A stretch of 16,200 bases of DNA. Origin: an uncultured Clostridia bacterium (GTDB lineage Bacteria; Bacillota_A; Clostridia; TANB77; CAG-508). The first letter of the stretch is position 1. Every line of letters starts with the position of its first letter. The stretch covers positions 1-16,200 of the forward strand of contig CALXZF010000065.1 of NCBI GenBank assembly GCA_944393165.1, given 5' to 3'. The notes under the pieces are model-generated. The model saw only the letters and a list, made by a program, of their open reading frames with translations, was not told the DNA's origin and searched no databases. The position numbers were made by a program, and so were the translations under genes. This document shows positions 11,456 through 16,200 of the stretch, one piece after another.

Positions 11456-12364
11456 TTATATTCCATAAAATTTTAATGCATTCTTAAAAAGAATTTGCTC
11501 TTTCACATCTTTTGAAACATGTAAATTCCGCACTATTTCAAGCTCTTGCTTGCTATTTCCCCAAGGTGAATCTGTGCCAAAAAGAATCTTCTCACTTGAT
11601 ACATAATCTAAAGCTTTATAATAAATATCCTCAGGGGCGAGAATTTCTTGAGGAGAATATAGTGAAGAATATTTGCTTTCATACATAAAAGTAGAAGGGC
11701 AGCAATCAATATAAACATTGTTTAGCAAGGAAGCTTCTTGTAATACAGACGAATCTAATGCACCAGCATGTGCAATTACTACCTTCAAAGAAGGATTGTT
11801 TTTAGCAAATGTAATCGCATTTTTTGCACTTTCTAACTTTCGAATTCCAGTGTGAATTAAAAATGGTTTGTTAGACCGAAGTTTAAAATCAGCCACATTT
11901 ACTTGGTCGTTCCATGGATGAAGCTTAAAGCCTGAAAAGTCATTTGGATAATTCTTTTCCCAAAAATCAATTTCTTTTTGAATAGTTGATTTGCACAAAA
12001 GAATATAAATGAGAGGCTTTATGTTTGCACGATATGGAGCTGTAATAGAAATTAGCTCTTTGTTGTGTTCACGAAGAGGGTCAGCTACGGCTGCATAATT
12101 AACAGTTCCGCATGTTTTGCATTGTAAAACTAGCATGTTATTCTTTGAAACTACTTGAATCCGATGCTTGGAAAAATGCTGAGTTCCAGAAGAATTCATA
12201 AGTTCATTAGAACACCTAAAGAGTTCTACTTTTGGGTTAAGTGCAGGAAAAGCAATATCTATGTTGTTTTCACGCATTTCCTCTAAAAACCGCTGAAAGT
12301 TATACTCTGGGTAATAAAAATAGATTCCTTTCGTATTAACATGAACATGTGAATTGATAATCAT
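11456..12364 (-). CDS. Amidohydrolase-family (TIM-barrel) metal-dependent hydrolase
   Basis: The 302-residue protein fits the amidohydrolase-2 family. Candidate metal ligands appear in order: HVH at 6-8 (NSHVHVN), His149 in GFKLHPWND, His171 in PFLIHTG, His199 in VVIAHAGAL and Asp265 in LFGTDSPWG. These enzymes hydrolyse or decarboxylate small molecules; the substrate cannot be told. Residues ~50-100 hold an unusual loop with QCKTCG (Cys82 and Cys85), which might bind a second metal or form a disulfide. The start at 12364 is chosen because AAAGGAG lies about eight bases upstream and MIINSHVHVN is the normal beginning; an extension to 12439 would add residues without a ribosome site. It converges on the peptide operon and may be unrelated to it. 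Confidence 0.85.
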   Translation of the reverse strand: MIINSHVHVNTKGIYFYYPEYNFQRFLEEMRENNIDIAFPALNPKVELFRCSNELMNSSGTQHFSKHRIQVVSKNNMLVLQCKTCGTVNYAAVADPLREHNKELISITAPYRANIKPLIYILLCKSTIQKEIDFWEKNYPNDFSGFKLHPWNDQVNVADFKLRSNKPFLIHTGIRKLESAKNAITFAKNNPSLKVVIAHAGALDSSVLQEASLLNNVYIDCCPSTFMYESKYSSLYSPQEILAPEDIYYKALDYVSSEKILFGTDSPWGNSKQELEIVRNLHVSKDVKEQILFKNALKFYGI

Positions 12365-12469
12365 AAATTTCACTCCTTTATTTTTTTCTATCTTATCATA
12401 ATTGGGTCTCAAAATCATAAAATGTCGAAAACTTCCCATATTTCAACAAAACTTCTTATTTTTTGCTAT

Positions 12470-12492
12470 TGGAAAAATATGTAAATAAGAAT
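12470..12492 (+). promoter_or_regulatory. Candidate sigma-H-like promoter of the spoIIA operon
   Basis: TGGAAAA (12470-12476) and GAAT (12489-12492) resemble the AGGAWWW and RNNGAAT boxes of sigma-H promoters, which drive spoIIA in studied spore formers. The spacing is about two bases shorter than the usual range and the first base of each box deviates, so the call is tentative. Confidence 0.35.
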
Positions 12493-12523
12493 ATAATTAA
12501 GAAAAACTAAGGAGGGGTGAAAC

Positions 12524-12841
12524 TTGAACATTGATTTTATAAAACAGGACAAGCAGTTAATTGTTGAAGTTACCGAAGAGATAGACCACCATGTTGCAGA
12601 AAAAATAAGGAGGAAAGTTGATGATGAAATTACAAGATATATGCCTAGAAAAACTATATTTGATTTTAGTAGGGTTACTTTTATGGATAGTGCAGGGATT
12701 GGGATGATAATTGGAAGGTATAAAATGATGAAATTAATTGGCGGAAGCTTGGAGATTGTGAATGCGGGAAGCACAGTTAGTAGAATACTAGAGATGAGCG
12801 GAATTAACAAAATTATACCTATTGAAAAAATGGCAATTTGA
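12524..12841 (+). CDS. spoIIAA: Anti-sigma-F factor antagonist SpoIIAA
   Basis: This 105-residue STAS-domain protein binds SpoIIAB and frees sigma-F in the forespore. The phosphorylated serine is Ser56 in the conserved FMDSAGIGMI segment, phosphorylated by SpoIIAB and dephosphorylated by SpoIIE in known systems. Length and the strand-helix pattern are normal for the family. The start is the TTG at 12524, supported by AAGGAGGGG at 12509-12517 and by the usual opening residues; no ATG fits. It is the first gene of the operon but is separated from spoIIAB by about 330 bp, which is unusual since the two genes are normally adjacent or overlapping. Confidence 0.95.
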   Translation: MNIDFIKQDKQLIVEVTEEIDHHVAEKIRRKVDDEITRYMPRKTIFDFSRVTFMDSAGIGMIIGRYKMMKLIGGSLEIVNAGSTVSRILEMSGINKIIPIEKMAI

Positions 12842-13061
12842 GAGTATTAAATTTAAAGGGAAAATTTGGGCTAGAGGAATAACAAGGCGCAGAATAAAAA
12901 AATTAGAATAGATTTTAACAAAAGAGGAAAGGTGCTAGATAATGGCTTTAAAAAATAGTATATCAGTATCGTAAATAAGCCAATACTTAGTGATCTTAAA
13001 AGATTTAGAATAGAGCTTTAATAAAATGGGACAAGGATAAAAAAGTAATTATAATGGAGAA
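12842..13061 (+). other. Non-coding gap between spoIIAA and spoIIAB
   Basis: This AT-rich stretch contains no sizeable reading frame. A ten-codon frame (12942-12974, MALKNSISVS) has GAGGAAAGG before its ATG and may be a relic or a leader peptide. A gggaca at 13028-13033 could pair with tgtccc of the first 34-bp repeat. I see no promoter that stands out. Confidence 0.5.
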
Positions 13062-13160
13062 GGCCTGTCCCTTAACGACAAAGTTGTCGTTTTGAGGCCT
13101 GTCCCTCAGCGACAAAGTTGTCGTTTTGAGGCCTGTCCCCAAACGACACCCAAACGACAA
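13062..13160. repeat. Three 34-bp direct repeats upstream of spoIIAB
   Basis: Units begin at 13062, 13096 and 13130, each with ggcctgtccc. Units one and two match at 32 of 34 positions; both contain a stem such as aacgacaa/ttgtcgtt (13074-13091) with a two-base loop. The third keeps the first ten bases, then diverges but retains aacgac twice. The repeats stop at the AAAGGAGG ribosome site of spoIIAB. They resemble REP-like hairpin repeats more than CRISPR, as there are no unique spacers. Confidence 0.85.
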
Positions 13161-13174
13161 AGGAGGATTTTATA

Positions 13175-13648
13175 ATGTATGATAATGAAATGAAATTGGA
13201 ATTTTTGAGCAAGTCTAGCAATGAAGCTTTTGCTAGAATAACGGTTGCAGCTTTTGCATCTCAACTTGATCCAACAATAGAAGAGCTTGCTGATATAAAG
13301 ACTGCTGTTTCGGAAGCTGTAACAAATTGCATTATTCATGGATATGAAGATGCGGAAGGAATTGTGAAAATAAAAGCTAGATTGATAAAGAATGTTATAG
13401 AGATAGAAATATCGGATACTGGAAAAGGTATTGAGAATGTAGAGCTTGCTCGAAAGCCGCTATATACAACAAAAGCAAATTTAGAAAGGTCTGGAATGGG
13501 CTTTACAATAATGGAAAGTTTTATGGATGATGTGGAGATTGATTCTGTATTTGGACTTGGAACTAAAGTTGTTATGAGAAAGAAGATAAAAAAACACTTG
13601 GTTAATATTGAAAAGGAAGAATTAGCGAGTTTAGGAGGAGTGGGCTAA
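13175..13648 (+). CDS. spoIIAB: Anti-sigma-F factor / serine kinase SpoIIAB
   Basis: This 157-residue GHKL-fold protein holds sigma-F inactive and phosphorylates SpoIIAA on Ser. The N box is SEAVTN (46-51) with Glu46 and Asn51, the G1 box is DTGKGI (81-86), and the G2 box is SGMGFTIME (106-114); together they form the ATP site. [22 protein letters not shown] at the start is nearly the family consensus. AAAGGAGGA lies eight bases before the ATG. The TAA at 13646-13648 abuts the GTG of sigF with no gap, so those two are tightly coupled. Its C-terminus is about ten residues longer than in Bacillus ([15 protein letters not shown]), and this extension contains the sigF ribosome site. Confidence 0.97.
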   Translation: MYDNEMKLEFLSKSSNEAFARITVAAFASQLDPTIEELADIKTAVSEAVTNCIIHGYEDAEGIVKIKARLIKNVIEIEISDTGKGIENVELARKPLYTTKANLERSGMGFTIMESFMDDVEIDSVFGLGTKVVMRKKIKKHLVNIEKEELASLGGVG

Positions 13649-14395
13649 GTGCAGGAAACAAGTTTGTATGAAAACCAAGTGGAGGATATTGTAGAAGCTC
13701 AAAATGGTGATAAATCAGCAATGGAAAAATTAATAAATACAAACAATGGCCTTATTTGGAGCATTGTGAAAAGGTTTTTAGATAGAGGTCATGAAACAGA
13801 TGATTTATACCAAATTGCAGTAATGGGCTTTATGAAAGCAATTAAAAAGTTTGATACAAGTTTTGAAGTTAAGCTTTCAACATATGCAGTACCATACATA
13901 CTAGGTGAACTTAGAAGATATGTACAAACAGAGGGACCAATTAAGATTAGTAGATCAATAAAAGAACTTTTGTATAAAATATCAGAAGTTGAAAAAGAAT
14001 ATTTAAAGCAGGGTAAAGAAATTAGTATTGAAGAAATTGCAAAGGAAACTGGGGTATCAAAAGAAGAAATAGTAGTTGCATTGGAAAGTAGGAAACCTGT
14101 GAATTCTATTTATGAAAGTGAAAATGATGAAGACGGAATATGCATAGAAGACAAGCTTAGTACAAATGTTGATGAACAAACTATGATTACAAATAAAATA
14201 GTGATTTCAGAGCTCATTAATAATTTAAATGATAAAGAAAAGCAAGTTATATTACTGAGATATTTTAGAGGGAAGACCCAAACTGAAGTTGCAAAACTTA
14301 TGGGTGTAAACCAAGTTCAAATTTCAAGAATTGAGAAAAAAGTTTTAAGCATGATGAAAAGAAAACTTACAGATAATAGTGCGATTACTGCATAA
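13649..14395 (+). CDS. sigF: RNA polymerase sigma factor F (early forespore)
   Basis: This 248-residue sigma-70 family factor directs early forespore transcription. Region 2 is seen around DDLYQIAVMGFMKAIKKFD with the following FEVKLSTYAVPYILGELRRYV; region 3 covers KISRSIKELLYKI to EEIAKETGVSKEEI; region 4 is LNDKEKQVILLRYFRGKTQ with the recognition helix TEVAKLMGVNQVQISRIEKK. The start is GTG at 13649, directly after the spoIIAB stop, served by AGGAGG at 13633-13638 inside spoIIAB. Activity is controlled by SpoIIAB and SpoIIAA encoded just upstream. There is no clear terminator before spoIID. Confidence 0.96.
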   Translation: MQETSLYENQVEDIVEAQNGDKSAMEKLINTNNGLIWSIVKRFLDRGHETDDLYQIAVMGFMKAIKKFDTSFEVKLSTYAVPYILGELRRYVQTEGPIKISRSIKELLYKISEVEKEYLKQGKEISIEEIAKETGVSKEEIVVALESRKPVNSIYESENDEDGICIEDKLSTNVDEQTMITNKIVISELINNLNDKEKQVILLRYFRGKTQTEVAKLMGVNQVQISRIEKKVLSMMKRKLTDNSAITA

Positions 14396-14438
14396 TGGCA
14401 CATAAAAATAGAACATGTTAAAAAGATAGGGACAAGCA

Positions 14439-15455
14439 ATGAAAAAGATTTTTATATATTTAATTGTATTAATAATCATATGTTTTTCTTTGCCAATAAT
14501 TTTTACTAAAGAATTTTCTGAAAGAACATATAGTAGTGGTGTAGAAAATCTTACAGAAAACATATTGGAAAATACAGAAGTGGTGGAATCTACTTATGAT
14601 TATGCTAAATATGACACGATTAAATTGCTTCATAAAGATACTGAAATAATAGAGGAAATCCCATTAGATGAATATTTGTATGGTGTTGTTTCTGCAGAAA
14701 TGCCAGCATCTTTTGAAGATGAGGCTCTTAAAGCACAAGCTGTAGTTGCAAGAACCTATACAATATATAAAATAGTAAATAATGACGGCAAACATGGAGA
14801 AGCTGATATTTGTGATGATTCTACTTGTTGCCAAGCATGGATTTCAGAAGAAGACAGAAAAGAAAAATGGAAAGAAGCGGAAAGAGAAGAGAATTGGAAT
14901 AAAATCGTTAATGCTGTAAATAGTACGCAAGGAAAAATTATTACATATGAAGGAGAGCCAATAAATGCGTTCTTTCATTCAAATAGTGGAGGAGAAACAG
15001 AAGCTCCAATAAATGTTTGGGGAGGAAGTGGATATCCATATTTGCAGTCGGTATCTACATCTGGAGAAGATGCATATAGCCAGTATAGTTCAGAAGCGGA
15101 ATTCACAAAAGAAGAATTCGAAGAAAAAATAAAAGAAGAACATAGCGATTTTAAAATAGATTTCAACGAAAAACATTGTATAAAAATTGAAGAATATACA
15201 GAAGGCAACCGTGTGAAAACAATAAAGATAGGAAATTTAGAATTATCTGGAGTGGAAGTTAGAAATATTTTTGGATTAAGGTCTGCAAACTTTGAGGTTA
15301 CTATAGAAGATGACAAAATTAAGTTTGAAGTTGTGGGATATGGCCATGGAGTAGGAATGAGCCAAACAGGAGCAGATAGTTTGGCTAAAGAAGGTAAAAC
15401 ATATGAAGATATAATACACCATTTTTATACAGGTGTAGAGATTGAGGATATGTAA
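14439..15455 (+). CDS. spoIID: Stage II sporulation protein D, lytic transglycosylase
   Basis: SpoIID cleaves septal peptidoglycan during engulfment from the mother-cell membrane. Residues 5-22 form one membrane segment (IFIYLIVLIIICFSLPII). The catalytic region is PLDEYLYGVVSAEMPASF, with Glu87 in AEMP the likely catalytic acid, followed by EALKAQAVVARTYTIY. A Cys-rich loop CDDSTCCQAW is in the place of the usual zinc-related DSTxCQ segment. The C-terminus has the family pattern FEVVGYGHGVGMSQTGADSL. The length of 338 residues is normal. The ribosome site is modest (AGGGAC). In known bacteria this gene is read by sigma-E; only 43 bp separate it from sigF, and I could not find a clear sigma-E promoter there. 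Confidence 0.95.
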   Translation: MKKIFIYLIVLIIICFSLPIIFTKEFSERTYSSGVENLTENILENTEVVESTYDYAKYDTIKLLHKDTEIIEEIPLDEYLYGVVSAEMPASFEDEALKAQAVVARTYTIYKIVNNDGKHGEADICDDSTCCQAWISEEDRKEKWKEAEREENWNKIVNAVNSTQGKIITYEGEPINAFFHSNSGGETEAPINVWGGSGYPYLQSVSTSGEDAYSQYSSEAEFTKEEFEEKIKEEHSDFKIDFNEKHCIKIEEYTEGNRVKTIKIGNLELSGVEVRNIFGLRSANFEVTIEDDKIKFEVVGYGHGVGMSQTGADSLAKEGKTYEDIIHHFYTGVEIEDM

Positions 15456-15482
15456 TTTATTCAAAAAAATTGCAACAATATT

Positions 15483-15510
15483 GTATAAAACTCGCAAAAA
15501 TGTAAATACT
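15483..15510 (+). promoter_or_regulatory. Possible sigma-F promoter before the spoIIQ-like gene
   Basis: GTATA (15483-15487) matches the -35 core of sigma-F promoters. The segment gtaaatact (15502-15510), 14 bases on, matches the -10 pattern GGnnAnAAT only in part. The call rests mainly on the known sigma-F control of spoIIQ. Confidence 0.25.
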
Positions 15511-15542
15511 TATGATAATTAAAATTTATAGGAGGAATATTT

Positions 15543-16200
15543 ATGAGAAGAGAAAGAAGAAAATTTAATAGAGATAATATGGATTTTCAAAGAGTTTTAT
15601 ACATTGCCGGAGGAATTTTATCACTTGCAGTAATAGCCTTTATAGCAGTATTTATTTTATATGGTTCAGGAGAGCAAGCAGAAACACAAATAGCAAGGTA
15701 CAATAGCTCAATTGTTGATGACTATATTACAAATAGTACAGATAGCACAGAAGAAGCAAGCTCTCAAATGGGAAGAACAGTAAATGAAATGCAAGAGAAT
15801 AGTGTAAATGAAGCTGACGAAAACGATACCAATACTACAGAGAATAACACGGTCAGCGAATCATCAAGTGATGATAAAAAATATGCTGTAAACACAAGTA
15901 ATGTACAAGGAAACAAAATAGAAGAGCAAAATATAACACAAAGTGACGAAGAGGCAGATAAAAAAGAAGAAGAAAAAGACCCTGAATTTAAAATGCCTGT
16001 AGAAGGAGATATTTTAAGAGAATATGCAAAAGACAATTTAGTATATTCTGCAACATTAGACGAATGGATAACACATAATGGCATAGATATAGCAGCAGAA
16101 AAAACAACAGTAGTAAAAGCTTCAGCAGAAGGAACAGTAAAATCAATAAAAAATGATCCAAGATATGGGCTTACAGTAGTAATAGAACATACAAATGGAT
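15543..16200 (+). CDS. spoIIQ: SpoIIQ-like M23 peptidase (3' end outside window)
   Basis: The first 219 codons are present and the frame is open at the window end. A basic start (MRRERRKFNRDN) leads to a single membrane segment at 18-40. A low-complexity acidic linker rich in Asn, Ser, Glu and Thr covers ~60-148. The M23 (lysostaphin-type) domain starts at FKMPVEGDI, with the zinc motif H178-NGID-182 (HxxxD) in WITHNGIDIAAE, then VVKASAEGTVKSI. SpoIIQ in the forespore membrane pairs with SpoIIIAH during engulfment. As in clostridia, and unlike Bacillus, the zinc His and Asp are present, so it may be active. AGGAGG lies before the ATG. Adjacency to spoIID supports the name over a generic M23 protein. 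Confidence 0.85.
   Translation, partial: MRRERRKFNRDNMDFQRVLYIAGGILSLAVIAFIAVFILYGSGEQAETQIARYNSSIVDDYITNSTDSTEEASSQMGRTVNEMQENSVNEADENDTNTTENNTVSESSSDDKKYAVNTSNVQGNKIEEQNITQSDEEADKKEEEKDPEFKMPVEGDILREYAKDNLVYSATLDEWITHNGIDIAAEKTTVVKASAEGTVKSIKNDPRYGLTVVIEHTNG

Noticed and set aside
12365..12439. 25-residue N-terminal extension of the amidohydrolase
   Set aside because: A ribosome site precedes the internal ATG at 12364, and amidohydrolases normally begin close to the HxH strand.
12942..12974. Ten-codon frame with a ribosome site between spoIIAA and spoIIAB as a gene
   Set aside because: Too short to support on its own; mentioned only in the description of the gap.
13062..13160. 34-bp direct repeats as a CRISPR array
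   Set aside because: The repeats abut without unique spacers, only three units exist, and no cas genes are nearby.

Overview
The window is AT-rich with A-rich codon use, strong AGGAGG-type ribosome sites, a T-box leader and a full set of early forespore sporulation genes. It therefore comes from a spore-forming, low-GC member of the Clostridia, probably an uncultured or gut-type lineage; the lineage is inferred from gene content only.

Region 1 (1-3500) is a diversity-generating retroelement (DGR). In order it holds: the 3' part of a formylglycine-generating-enzyme/C-type-lectin-fold target gene ending in a variable repeat (VR, 480-608); a dense block of palindromes and direct repeats; a small protein resembling MutS domain I; an Avd four-helix-bundle protein; a DGR-type reverse transcriptase (IGNYTSQ and YLDD motifs); a structured intergenic stretch; and the template repeat (TR, 2907-3036). 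TR and VR differ at 26 of 44 template adenines and at none of the 85 aligned non-adenine positions, the signature of adenine-specific mutagenic retrohoming. Two single-base lesions (one extra T in TR, one frameshift near the RT 3' end) suggest the element may be decaying or that the assembly has errors here. A gene remnant and a small OB-fold/SSB-like protein follow.

Region 2 (3547-6636) is valS (valyl-tRNA synthetase) with its own promoter, a T-box leader whose specifier reads GUA (Val), and a leader terminator.

Region 3 (6656-7822) is a RAYT-like HUH transposase gene between two 57-bp inverted copies (55/57 identical) of a hairpin-bearing repeat. Its C-terminal helix-turn-helix is displaced by one frame. 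A small helical protein of unknown function follows on the minus strand.

Region 4 (8499-12364) looks like an undescribed peptide-modification (RiPP-like) operon: a GNAT acetyltransferase with an extra C-terminal domain, two overlapping radical SAM/SPASM genes (the second interrupted by an in-frame TAA in its SPASM domain), and a 23-codon Cys-containing peptide gene with a near-ideal ribosome site that overlaps the stop of the second enzyme. A bidirectional terminator separates it from a convergent amidohydrolase.

Region 5 (12470-16200) is sporulation: spoIIAA, spoIIAB and sigF (anti-anti-sigma, anti-sigma and sigma-F), then spoIID and the start of a spoIIQ-like M23 peptidase gene that runs off the window. 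The spoIIA operon is unusual in having about 330 bp of non-coding DNA with three 34-bp repeats between spoIIAA and spoIIAB.
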